Assembly: GCA_027064845.1 (NCBI GenBank)
Contig: JAMOPC010000327.1
Coordinates: 1 to 9,803, forward strand
Source: Desulfurococcales archaeon
Lineage (GTDB): Archaea; Thermoproteota; Thermoprotei_A; Sulfolobales; Desulfurococcaceae
Reading direction: 5' to 3'
Length of the DNA stretch: 9,803 nt
In this document: positions 1 through 5,770 of the stretch, piece by piece
Position numbering within the stretch: the stretch's first letter is position 1
Layout: every line of letters begins with the position of its first letter
The notes under the pieces: generated by a model
Seen by the model: only the letters and a program-made list of their open reading frames with translations
The model's database searches: none
Told to the model about the DNA's origin: nothing
Translations under genes and position numbers: made by a program

Positions 1-311
1 GGCACCAACAGGGGGCTATCCCCCATAAGCCTCAGGGCCTAAACCCCTCTCCAAACTAGGCACAGGAGAGGGCCCAAAGGACCGGGGAACCGCTCCGAGA
101 CACCGGCTCGGAGACCCGCTCCCAGGAGCCGTCAACCCTGGATTTACCCCGGGGGGTCTAGGGTTGGCTGGCTCTTGGTGAGTCCGGGTCTCCTCCCCGG
201 GGGAGTCGGTGTTTTCGGAGCAGGTTTCTCGGCCTGGGCTCTCTCCTAATGCCTAGTATTGGAGGGGGTCTGGCCTTATGGGTTGTGTTGGGGGTAGTCC
301 TCTACGGTGCC
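1..311 (+). ncRNA. Putative long rod-shaped structured RNA (giant GC-rich hairpin)
   Basis: This block is strongly GC-rich in an otherwise AT-rich window, as functional RNAs usually are in AT-rich hyperthermophiles. The two halves are complementary over their whole length. Pairs I can trace by hand: 1-6 with 306-311, 11-18 with 295-302, 19-23 with 290-294, 24-29 with 275-280, 45-52 with 261-268, 56-61 with 251-256, 64-75 with 236-247 (12 unbroken), 82-109 with 203-232 (two single-base bulges), 110-118 with 185-193, 122-130 with 170-178 and 133-142 with 157-166. The apical loop is near 143-156. Non-Watson-Crick pairs are almost all G-U on the plus strand, which points to an RNA read in that direction. 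It lacks the SRP helix-8 motif (GGAA loop followed by an AGCAG-type strand) and I see no RNase P core. The 5' end may lie before the window. The family is unknown; a fold-back DNA element is the main alternative. Confidence 0.6.
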
Positions 312-580
312 CCAGTCCTTGTTCAATTCTATCATAGTAGGATTAATATGGTTGTTTATTATTCTTTAAATCTATTCTTGGAACATGATATGTTTTTTCT
401 TAAAATAATTTATCCCACAATTTGTAGCAAGTAAAAATAAATATATCTTCGATATCTATCGATTCTATGTTGAAAGATTTATAGTTCAATAATTTTAAAA
501 CCAATGAGTTAATCAATAATAGTATGAAATAAAAGGATTCTTATAACATTTTTAACCTGATCGGTTTAGGTGGGTAAGCC
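312..580. other. AT-rich intergenic stretch with a short palindrome
   Basis: No credible gene is visible here. It contains the T-tract at 393-398 and a 14-base palindrome at 449-462 (TCGATA, TC, TATCGA), which could be a protein site or chance. A TATA-like sequence (TTATAA) near 541-546 precedes a GGTGG ribosome-binding site at 569-573, so the last 40 bases look like the promoter and leader of the broken gene that starts at 581. Confidence 0.4.
390..400 (+). terminator. T-tract, possible terminator for the structured RNA
   Basis: A run of six T (393-398) inside a T-rich stretch lies about 80 bases after the hairpin closes. Archaeal RNA polymerase terminates at oligo-T tracts, so this is the first good candidate for the 3' end of a plus-strand transcript. 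There is no stem next to it, and the RNA may instead end at its own base-paired 3' end. Confidence 0.3.
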
Positions 581-826
581 ATGAAGGCATTATCAAAGAT
601 AATAGCTGTAATTATCACAACTGGTGTTAGCTTATCACTACCTATTGTAATAGCATTATTTTGTAACAAGTCTTATTGGGGAAATCCTCACTTTCATGTT
701 CGAGCCCCTCCTATAAATACGTAGAGAAGCTTCTTCAAGAAAGCTGCAATGGTTCAGCTACATGTTAGCGAGGATGCTATAAAGTCGTTGTTTAAATCTT
801 CTAAAGAGAGCCTTGAAGATACTTGA
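581..826 (+). pseudogene. Signal-peptide protein interrupted by an in-frame TAG
   Basis: An ATG at 581 follows a good Shine-Dalgarno (GGTGG at 569-573, seven bases away) and a TATA-like box, so the 5' end looks genuine. The first 47 codons encode a positively charged start and a hydrophobic stretch at about residues 6-28, typical of a signal peptide or membrane anchor. They are followed by a short polar tail that ends at TAG (722-724). The same frame stays open for another 33 codons, including a charged helical stretch near its end, until TGA at 824-826. This looks like one short secreted or anchored protein with a nonsense mutation, though the two halves could be unrelated. More weak coding-like fragments follow, for instance from a GTG at 859 to 963, so the original gene may have been longer. 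I recognise no family. Confidence 0.4.
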
Positions 827-968
827 TAAATATGTAATTATGCTTTATATCTTGATAAGTGTATAGCGTGGACATCCTCGCCATTTTAAGTGGAAAACCC
901 CTACGAAACGTGGTTGTTACCAATGCTGATGATATAAATGATATGAATAGATATAATAAATGAAAAAC

Positions 969-1299
969 CTACAGTATTAGATTTCTATAGCCAAAAGTAG
1001 GATTAGAAAATAAAATACAGTATTGTTTACGAATGTGTTTTCTTAGGAAGGCTTTAGCTCCAAAATCATTAATACTTGGATCTAACCATTTGGGAGCAAA
1101 TGAATAATCTTACCAGCCAATGCTATCAGCAAAAGCTACATTCCTTGACATGGGTTAAATCACCATAATTTGTAATATCTCCAACAACTACAGTTACGTC
1201 GCACCCGTTACAGTAATCCTTAACATAATTATTCACTATATCAACTAGCCAATCCCTACTACCATTATAATGTATATCTCCTAGGCAACAGATCTTCAA
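969..1299 (-). pseudogene. Frameshifted calcineurin-like metallophosphoesterase remnant
   Basis: The minus strand opens at a TTG (1299) preceded by GGTGA at 1306-1310, six bases away. The first 57 codons carry two metallophosphoesterase metal-binding motifs: a GDIH block at residues 7-10, and GDITN at residues 40-44 after a run of valines. The usual spacing of about 30 residues is kept. The frame then hits TGA at 1126-1128. In another frame, from 1088 downward, the translation resumes as LDPSINDFGAKAFLRK, as expected around the third motif of archaeal YfcE-type phosphodiesterases (usually GNxD). The GN itself is lost. That frame runs on to a stop at 969-971. A functional enzyme would need three motifs in one frame, so I call this a decayed gene. 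The intact family hydrolyses phosphodiesters with two metal ions in the cytoplasm. Confidence 0.6.
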
Positions 1300-1445
1300 C
1301 TGGTTTCACCTTTCTTCTTGAATCTTTGATCTTGGAGAAAAATCTCTAATAAAATGTATAAGAAGTGAAAAAGGGTTAAGTAAAAAACACATAGTCTTTC
1401 GTATTCTTTCCGCAGTCGTTTGTCAAATATAATAAATAAGTCCAT
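1296..1445 (-). CDS. Possible 49-residue hydrophobic small protein
   Basis: This short reading frame starts at ATG 1445 and ends in TGA overlapping the TTG of the metallophosphoesterase remnant (TTGA overlap). That overlap style is used by better genes elsewhere in this window. The product is rich in aromatic and hydrophobic residues, with an acidic/basic stretch early on, a hydrophobic middle (about residues 18-36) and a basic tail ending in KKKGET. The Shine-Dalgarno is only partial (AGGT, three bases before ATG). The overlap and hydrophobic pattern are the only support, and the frame may be fortuitous inside a decaying region. Confidence 0.2.
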   Translation of the reverse strand: MDLFIIFDKRLRKEYERLCVFYLTLFHFLYILLEIFLQDQRFKKKGETS

Positions 1446-1484
1446 GAAACCTGAGAAGGTAGCTTGAAATAATCATTACTAAGA

Positions 1485-1670
1485 TCACGATACATGATAT
1501 ACATAGATCACAAAATTATATGGTATATCATGTATCGTTTGATTGCTAAAGTCCTCAGTAAAATGATATAATTCCACATAGCCAGCTTGTACTACGTTTA
1601 TGTTTATTATTCCTCCTATTACTCCGAGAACTATGAATAATATAGATAACAATACACTAGTCTTACACAT
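1485..1670 (-). CDS. Small secreted or membrane-anchored protein
   Basis: The 61-residue product starts at ATG 1670 with GGTGA at 1677-1681, exactly six bases upstream, the spacing used by most genes in this window. Residues 4-27 form a hydrophobic segment after a short basic start, followed by VQAG, which could be a signal-peptidase site. The remaining 30 residues are aromatic-rich and would lie outside the membrane. The last 16 codons are built on a perfect 15-bp inverted repeat (1488-1502 and 1523-1537), so the C-terminus may be an accident of that repeat running into the frame. It sits 49 bases after the membrane-protein gene at 1720-1979, but an intervening T-tract suggests separate transcripts. 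No family is recognised. Confidence 0.4.
   Translation of the reverse strand: MCKTSVLLSILFIVLGVIGGIININVVQAGYVELYHFTEDFSNQTIHDIPYNFVIYVYHVS
1488..1537 (-). repeat. Perfect 15-bp inverted repeat with 20-base loop
   Basis: Bases 1488-1502 are the exact reverse complement of 1523-1537, with a 20-base AT-rich spacer. In the minus-strand transcript this gives a stable hairpin spanning the end of the small secreted-protein gene and stopping just before its stop codon. It may cap the 3' end of the message or be a remnant of a mobile element. Confidence 0.7.
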
Positions 1671-1707
1671 ACCTTTTCACCAACAAGAAAAGGGGCAAGA
1701 AGAGGAG

Positions 1708-1718
1708 GCAAAAAAGAA
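1708..1718 (-). terminator. Oligo-T tract after the small membrane-protein gene
   Basis: Six consecutive T on the minus strand (1710-1715) begin five bases after the stop codon of the gene at 1720-1979 and continue into a pyrimidine-rich run. This is a plausible archaeal terminator. Confidence 0.4.
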
Positions 1719-1719
1719 T

Positions 1720-1979
1720 TTATTCATTAGATCTTCTTCTTTTTATATATAGAAAGCCAGGGAGGGCTTCTATAATTATTATAATCACAGCACAAATCAC
1801 TTTAACTGAATCTATCGATATATTGAATACAGAACTCCACAGAACCCATTCATTAAAATATTTCCCAAATATAGGCATACTAGAGAACACAGCAAATAAC
1901 ACCACCAGACAGACAAACCCCATAAACTTCCAGCAAATTTAGCGGCTTCATCTCTTATATCTTCAACCCTATCTTTCAT
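1720..1979 (-). pseudogene. Two-helix membrane protein with an apparent frameshift
   Basis: From ATG 1723+200 (base 1923) the frame encodes 67 residues with two hydrophobic segments (about 2-16 and 41-58) and a KRRR cytoplasmic tail. That ATG has no ribosome-binding site. Upstream in another frame, an ATG at 1979 starts a sensible soluble N-terminus (MKDRVEDIRDEAAKFAGS), and it sits at the right distance from a TATA box at 2006-2015. The two frames meet at a run of four G (minus strand, 1918-1921). One more G would join them into a single protein of about 86 residues: a charged amphipathic helix followed by two membrane helices. I therefore read this as one gene with a one-base slip. It could be a real mutation, a sequencing error or slippage. 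If the slip is real, only the 1720-1923 part has a long frame. Confidence 0.45.
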
Positions 1980-2365
1980 CTTATCTACCCCTATTATAAT
2001 TCAATATTTATATATCAGTTAATAGATATAAGTTTTAGAACAATGTTCCTACATTTTTACTACGTTTCTAGCGAGACTCTCTTCCAGCAAAAATTATGCT
2101 GCACTTGTAGTGATCTGAGTAGACTATGAGACCTCTCGAGGATCTGCACCAAAAATGGAAAATGAGGTAAGAGAAAATTACACCCATTGTTAAAGACATT
2201 TAGAAAAGTACCCTTACAAAGACATGACAATAAGTCATACATAATATAAAATCTGGGATCTAGATGCTTCACAGAGATTATCACAAAGGGACAGCGGGCA
2301 TAACTTTAGTACCTTAAGCGTAATGAAGCAATAAAAAGCAAGTACAAAAGCCGAAAATTATAATT
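1980..2365. other. Intergenic or decayed region without a convincing gene
   Basis: Apart from the promoter at 2006-2015, I see no supported gene. The minus-strand frame at 2060-2284 has no ribosome-binding site and an unconvincing composition. On the plus strand, the frame 2050-2334 contains three stop codons but has protein-like stretches between them (for example KYPYKDMTISHT and QRDSGHNFSTLS). It could be an old pseudogene, but the number of stops is not low enough to prove it. Confidence 0.35.
2006..2015 (-). promoter_or_regulatory. TATA-like promoter of the 1979 membrane-protein gene
   Basis: On the minus strand the sequence reads ATATATAAAT. Its centre is about 25 bases before a start site near 1985, leaving a very short leader before ATG 1979. 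This spacing is one reason to prefer the upstream start of that gene. Confidence 0.45.
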
Positions 2366-2524
2366 GTGAACAAAAATCCTGTTGAGAGAACCCATATAAC
2401 ATATAGAAAGCTGTTCGTAGTTTTAATCATAGTTACTGAGAAGAAAAGAGTAGCGAATAAATATATAAGAGTAGTTAAACTTATCGAGAAAAGAAAAGGT
2501 TTTTTAGAGCTTCTCGAAAAATAG
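2366..2524 (+). CDS. Possible 52-residue basic small protein
   Basis: A GTG-started frame encodes a lysine- and arginine-rich peptide with a hydrophobic core (LFVVLIIV at about residues 17-24) and a helical basic C-terminus ending in LELLEK. No Shine-Dalgarno precedes the GTG, and the frame is open for another 13 codons upstream without a better start. The 3' end contains a 7-bp inverted repeat (TCGAGAA and TTCTCGA). It lies in the same direction as the nuclease-like gene and about 100 bases before it, but that gene has its own promoter. Support is weak; it may be part of the surrounding decayed DNA. Confidence 0.2.
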   Translation: MNKNPVERTHITYRKLFVVLIIVTEKKRVANKYIRVVKLIEKRKGFLELLEK

Positions 2525-2566
2525 ATGGGCTTGATAAAATAATAGACTCTGGGAAAGATTGAACTC

Positions 2567-2575
2567 TTTATATAT
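2567..2575 (+). promoter_or_regulatory. TATA box of the PLD-like gene
   Basis: TTTATATAT lies about 55 bases before the TTG start. Transcription would begin near 2595-2600, giving a leader of about 25 bases that carries the GGTGA ribosome-binding site at 2611-2615. Confidence 0.5.
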
Positions 2576-2621
2576 CATAATAATATAATTAATGATCATG
2601 TAATTTAATTGGTGATGTGCT

Positions 2622-3800
2622 TTGATAATTAAACACTCGTATGATGATAACGCCTTAAAGGACTTAAACCGAGTATTATCGGTTATCGAAAATAAATTTA
2701 GAAGATGTATTTACTGGAGACATGATGTATTCGATATATTATATGTTTCGAGTCTAATTATATCACCTTATATTAGGTATAACGGTATTCGATTGCTTAA
2801 TAGAATAAAAAATATATGTAATGAGGATCCTAGTAAATTTATATGTTTAATTAGGACTACAGCTCCATCATATTTTCCTGGAGGACGAGGGAAATATAAC
2901 AGAACAAGTATGAGAATATTACAACAGAAGGCTGTGGACTATCTCAGAGATAAGTGTTATGTAATAGTTTATGATCCGTCTAAACCGGTTTGTGCTTTTC
3001 TTAACCACGCTAAATTTGTCATATATTATCATATATGTAGTACAGAGAAAACTATTTACCACATGAAGTACTATGGTTCAACTAATTTTACAGTCAGTGG
3101 ACTTGCTTATATATGGGATTTTAAAGGAAGGGGTAAAATCGGAAATTATGAGGAATATGTTGTAACCCAGCATATTAAATCTGGACTTAATAAAAATGAT
3201 ATTTTTTATTTAAAGGAGCTAAGAGAACTTATTAAATATAAGTCAACACTTTATACAGATCCGAATTATCTAAGAAAATACTTAACCACGCACCTGCGTC
3301 ATTTAGAATACATCCTACATTACAGTAAGCAAGCTATATCAGGTACGCCTCTAGGTTTATTACTAAAAACTTATTTAAAACTATCAATCACATATAGTCA
3401 ATCTCTCGCTCTTCTTGACGAGATTCCAGGTAAAAGAATCACCAGAAAAATTCAAGACAAATTATTTGAGATTCTAGAACCCATGGATCCCTTTGTTATC
3501 GAAATGATAACACCTACAATTATGGAAGAAACAGAAGACCAGCATATTGAGGAGTTTGAAATAATAGCTCGAGAACTAGAATTAAAAGATAGAGAACTGC
3601 GTGAGAAAATATTAGAATTCATTAGAGTTATTGAAACTATATATGAACTCTTAGGAAGAGAATATTTAAGACACATTCCATATATAAAAGACTACTTTGA
3701 TGATAAAGAAAAGGATTTCTATGATATTGTAAAAAGTTATAGTTATAAATATGTTGAAAAAATAGAGAGCCTAATACGAACATATTCTCGACGATCTTAA
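2622..3800 (+). CDS. Phospholipase D-like (BfiI-type) putative nuclease
   Basis: The 392-residue protein starts at TTG 2622, six bases after GGTGA (2611-2615). Residues about 35-185 resemble one phospholipase D-superfamily half. A predicted strand runs FICLIRTTAP; then come H129-A-K131, the G152-S153-x-N155 block, and an acidic pair E177-E178 in NYEEYVV. In the BfiI/NgoFVII restriction-enzyme branch of the family the catalytic set is H, K, N and E rather than a full HxKxxxxD, and this protein fits that: the Asp expected five residues after the Lys is Tyr136. The C-terminal half (about 215-392) is helical, with a strongly charged, coiled-coil-like stretch at about 303-345, and may mediate dimerisation or target binding. 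Family members cleave nucleic acid phosphodiesters without metal. No methyltransferase lies nearby, so a classical restriction role is not supported. It is cytoplasmic (no signal peptide). Alternatives are another PLD-fold phosphodiesterase or an inactive binder. Confidence 0.6.
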   Translation: MIIKHSYDDNALKDLNRVLSVIENKFRRCIYWRHDVFDILYVSSLIISPYIRYNGIRLLNRIKNICNEDPSKFICLIRTTAPSYFPGGRGKYNRTSMRILQQKAVDYLRDKCYVIVYDPSKPVCAFLNHAKFVIYYHICSTEKTIYHMKYYGSTNFTVSGLAYIWDFKGRGKIGNYEEYVVTQHIKSGLNKNDIFYLKELRELIKYKSTLYTDPNYLRKYLTTHLRHLEYILHYSKQAISGTPLGLLLKTYLKLSITYSQSLALLDEIPGKRITRKIQDKLFEILEPMDPFVIEMITPTIMEETEDQHIEEFEIIARELELKDRELREKILEFIRVIETIYELLGREYLRHIPYIKDYFDDKEKDFYDIVKSYSYKYVEKIESLIRTYSRRS

Positions 3801-3826
3801 AAACATAAATTGACATTCTATCTATT

Positions 3827-4003
3827 TTAGCTAATTCTTGTACGTATTCCTATTCTTGTTATTACTCCTCCTATGTGTTCTTGTTCTAGTGTCTCGATTA
3901 TTTCGTCGATTACTTCTAGGGCTTCTTCTATGTTTTTGGAGGTGGCTACGCGGTCTCTGATGTACTTTATTATCGTGATGCACTTCCTACAGGGTGCGTT
4001 CAC
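3827..4003 (-). CDS. 58-residue CxxC small protein
   Basis: On the minus strand a GTG at 4003 is preceded by an unusually complete Shine-Dalgarno (GGAGGTGAT; GGTGA at 4010-4014, six bases away). The product begins MNAPCRKC, so a single CxxC motif (C5, C8) is followed by an almost entirely helical, charged segment (about residues 9-42, rich in E, I, D and K) and a short basic tail. Codon choice is typical of an expressed gene here (ATA, CTA, GAA, ATC). Two such proteins could pair through the helix and share a metal at the two cysteines, but that is a guess. It converges on the PLD-like gene with only 26 bases between stops. It is too short for many gene callers. I do not recognise the family. 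Confidence 0.7.
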   Translation of the reverse strand: MNAPCRKCITIIKYIRDRVATSKNIEEALEVIDEIIETLEQEHIGGVITRIGIRTRIS

Positions 4004-4016
4004 GGTGTATCACCTC

Positions 4017-4098
4017 CCAGACTCTGGTTTTCCTCCTTTACTTAGTGTATCAAACAATGTTAAAGGAGAGAGAGGAGAATGAAACTGTTTACATACCT
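4017..4098 (-). other. Leader of the CxxC gene with a possible upstream coding remnant
   Basis: Upstream of the 58-residue gene the minus strand has a second purine-rich ribosome-binding-like site (AGGAGG). It also has an open frame ending LSKGGKPESGR and a TGA that lies inside the GGAGGTGA of the downstream gene. The frame has no convincing start, so it may be the tail of a lost gene or a short leader peptide coupled to the CxxC gene. Confidence 0.25.
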
Positions 4099-4237
4099 AA
4101 GCAAAATCCATTTGGAGCGAATTAAAAAGAATTAGATCTAGAGGTATGGTTTTTCATGGTATCTTAGATAGTAATATTTATATGGACAATATTTTGTGAA
4201 ATAAACACTTAATATATATGGTTAAATAGATTTTGAA

Positions 4238-4909
4238 CTAGTTTCTAATCAATATGAGCCATATAGTGTTAACATATTTAGTATTTCCCAGTTCTCTTGT
4301 AACAGTAATTATGACTTTATATATGTTGGTGCTTACTTTGTCTACGGAAATGGTTAGATAATGTGATGCTTTAACGAAGCCTATGGATAGAAATGATATT
4401 CTATAGGATTTATTTTTTAAATTCAGTAGGTAATCGTATGGTACACCTCCTGTATAAGTTATTGATTTATTCTTAGGTAATAGTTCAACTACCATATTAT
4501 TGACTTGAACTCGTTGGGGCATAAAATTTAGTTTAGACTCAGAATCGTAGACATGCACAATTATATAGTTATAGGTTGTATTACCGAGAACCAATGTGGT
4601 TTCATTAATAATTGTGGTATTTAATAGTATTGCTTTAGAAATGTTAGTATAGGGTTTATAGATTAAGATCTTCCATGTCTCATTCTTATCTATAGCGTTC
4701 AAATAAATGTTTCTAGCTTCTTCTAGGATTTTCTTCATTTTCCTCACTGCAATTTTATAAGTATAATCCTTGACTGAGATCGTATTACTAGTTGTATTTG
4801 TATGAAGATATTCTTGATTGAAAACAAACAATAAAGCAATAAAACTAGCGAATATGATGGTAATGATCAAAGCAAAAATAAACTTGTTTGGAAACAATAT
4901 GTTCACCAA
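4238..4909 (-). CDS. Membrane-anchored, heavily N-glycosylated surface protein
   Basis: The protein (up to 223 residues) has one hydrophobic segment at about residues 9-30. A helical basic stretch follows (about 48-72), then a long strand-rich domain. There are eight N-glycosylation sequons (N38, N76, N89, N97, N102, N110, N147, N166), all after the membrane segment, so the bulk should face the outside. The frame overlaps the previous gene. TTG 4909 gives a 7-base overlap, GTG 4906 a GTGA overlap, and TTG 4897 lies five bases after GGTGA (4903-4907), which matches the local rule. I think 4897 or 4906 is the true start, but I report the longest frame. The helix-then-strand plan recalls pilins, yet no class III signal (K/R-G/A before the hydrophobic run) is present. 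The family is unknown. Confidence 0.75.
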   Translation of the reverse strand: MVNILFPNKFIFALIITIIFASFIALLFVFNQEYLHTNTTSNTISVKDYTYKIAVRKMKKILEEARNIYLNAIDKNETWKILIYKPYTNISKAILLNTTIINETTLVLGNTTYNYIIVHVYDSESKLNFMPQRVQVNNMVVELLPKNKSITYTGGVPYDYLLNLKNKSYRISFLSIGFVKASHYLTISVDKVSTNIYKVIITVTRELGNTKYVNTIWLILIRN

Positions 4910-5631
4910 ATCTTTTCATTATTAGAATAATGTTTTCCTCCTACCTTGTATCCAATGTATACTTTTCCCGGGCTAATTAGCTTTATCTGTATATTTTTCC
5001 ATATTTCTTCCGGTACATCATAGTAATCGTCATTATTTATACCCTCATAAGCATAAGCATTAGGCCATCTAATTGAAGCCCATGGTTCTATTAGCCAATT
5101 AGCATTTTCTATCTTAAAGGCATTATTCCCGCCTAGTTTGAGGAGTTCTTCTTCGTTGACTGTGTAAGCCTCTAATATTCCACCTACAGACGAAGCAACA
5201 TCAGTATCATCTTCTAACACAAATATGTTATAAAGAGTTGCAGTACTCCAATCAACAAAGTAAAGATAGACTTTATTTTTACCATTACTCTGTGGTATAA
5301 ACCTAATTCCAAGCTCATAGACTGAATCAGGTTTCGGTACGAACTGCGATCCTCCTACCTTAAATGGTCCACAGTGCAAATCACATGATAGTTGTGGATT
5401 ATTAGAACCTGCAGATATATGCCATTTCCAATCAGGATGATAACCTAGTGACGTTTGGTAGAAATATTTCTTCGAGGAAACCGATGCCCAAATGACTATT
5501 AAGCACTCGAGATCCTTTGGCAGAAATGGGGGAGTTCTAACAGTAATAAAGCCTCCGTAGATTTTTTGTCCAATATCAGTAGGATTAGGGCTTCTAATTC
5601 CATATTGCCAAGGCTTATCAGTACAAGCCAT
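4903..5631 (-). CDS. Trp-rich, probably beta-sandwich protein of unknown function
   Basis: The 242-residue protein starts at ATG 5631, five bases after GGTGG (5637-5641), with a TATA-like box at 5676-5684. It has no signal peptide or membrane segment. It carries ten tryptophans, many Gly, Tyr and Asn residues, and alternating hydrophobic strands throughout (for example LECLIVIWASV, KVYLYFVDW and KVYIGYKVGG), suggesting a beta-sandwich or lectin-like fold. Four cysteines are at 3, 43, 83 and 87, the last two in CDLHC. The fold guess rests on strand pattern only; I recognise no family motif. It overlaps the start of the membrane-anchored glycoprotein gene, so the two are translated together. 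A soluble carbohydrate- or surface-binding protein paired with its anchor is possible, but then the lack of a signal peptide is odd. Confidence 0.75.
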   Translation of the reverse strand: MACTDKPWQYGIRSPNPTDIGQKIYGGFITVRTPPFLPKDLECLIVIWASVSSKKYFYQTSLGYHPDWKWHISAGSNNPQLSCDLHCGPFKVGGSQFVPKPDSVYELGIRFIPQSNGKNKVYLYFVDWSTATLYNIFVLEDDTDVASSVGGILEAYTVNEEELLKLGGNNAFKIENANWLIEPWASIRWPNAYAYEGINNDDYYDVPEEIWKNIQIKLISPGKVYIGYKVGGKHYSNNEKIW

Positions 5632-5675
5632 TTACGCCACCTTATGACTCACTTTGTAATTCTTCCCTCTAAAAA

Positions 5676-5684
5676 CTATATTTT
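5676..5684 (-). promoter_or_regulatory. TATA-like box of the 5631 gene
   Basis: The minus strand reads AAAATATAG about 45-53 bases before ATG 5631. A transcript start near 5652 would leave a leader of about 20 bases carrying GGTGG. Confidence 0.4.
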
Positions 5685-5770
5685 GTACAATAACTTCAAG
5701 GATTCGTACGAAAAATAACTTAATAATAGATAATCTACATTTCATACTAATTATTTAGGAATAGAATAGC

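Noticed and set aside
1..311. SRP RNA or RNase P RNA
   Set aside because: The length and rod shape suggest SRP RNA, but neither strand has the conserved GGAA loop followed by the AGCAG strand of helix 8, nor a three-way S domain; no RNase P core motifs are seen.
249..434. 61-codon plus-strand frame
   Set aside because: It begins inside the hairpin RNA, has no ribosome-binding site and runs into the AT-rich spacer; composition follows the underlying RNA and spacer rather than a protein.
690..712. tRNA-like TTCGAGCCC motif
   Set aside because: It resembles a T-loop, but there is no flanking T-stem, acceptor stem or anticodon arm; no tRNA is present in the window.
722..724. TAG read as pyrrolysine
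   Set aside because: No pyrrolysine machinery is visible or expected in this group; a nonsense mutation is simpler.
2060..2284. 74-codon minus-strand frame
   Set aside because: No Shine-Dalgarno, no promoter in place, odd Cys/Leu/Phe-rich composition and no motif; likely a chance opening.
2050..2334. Plus-strand pseudogene with three stops
   Set aside because: The segments between stops look protein-like, but three stops in 95 codons is not clearly fewer than expected by chance and I could match no family.
3452..3676. Minus-strand Ser/Ile-rich frame within the PLD-like gene
   Set aside because: Antisense shadow of the charged coiled-coil region; no start signals.
3873..4082. Plus-strand Ser-rich frame
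   Set aside because: Antisense shadow of the well-supported 58-residue minus-strand gene.
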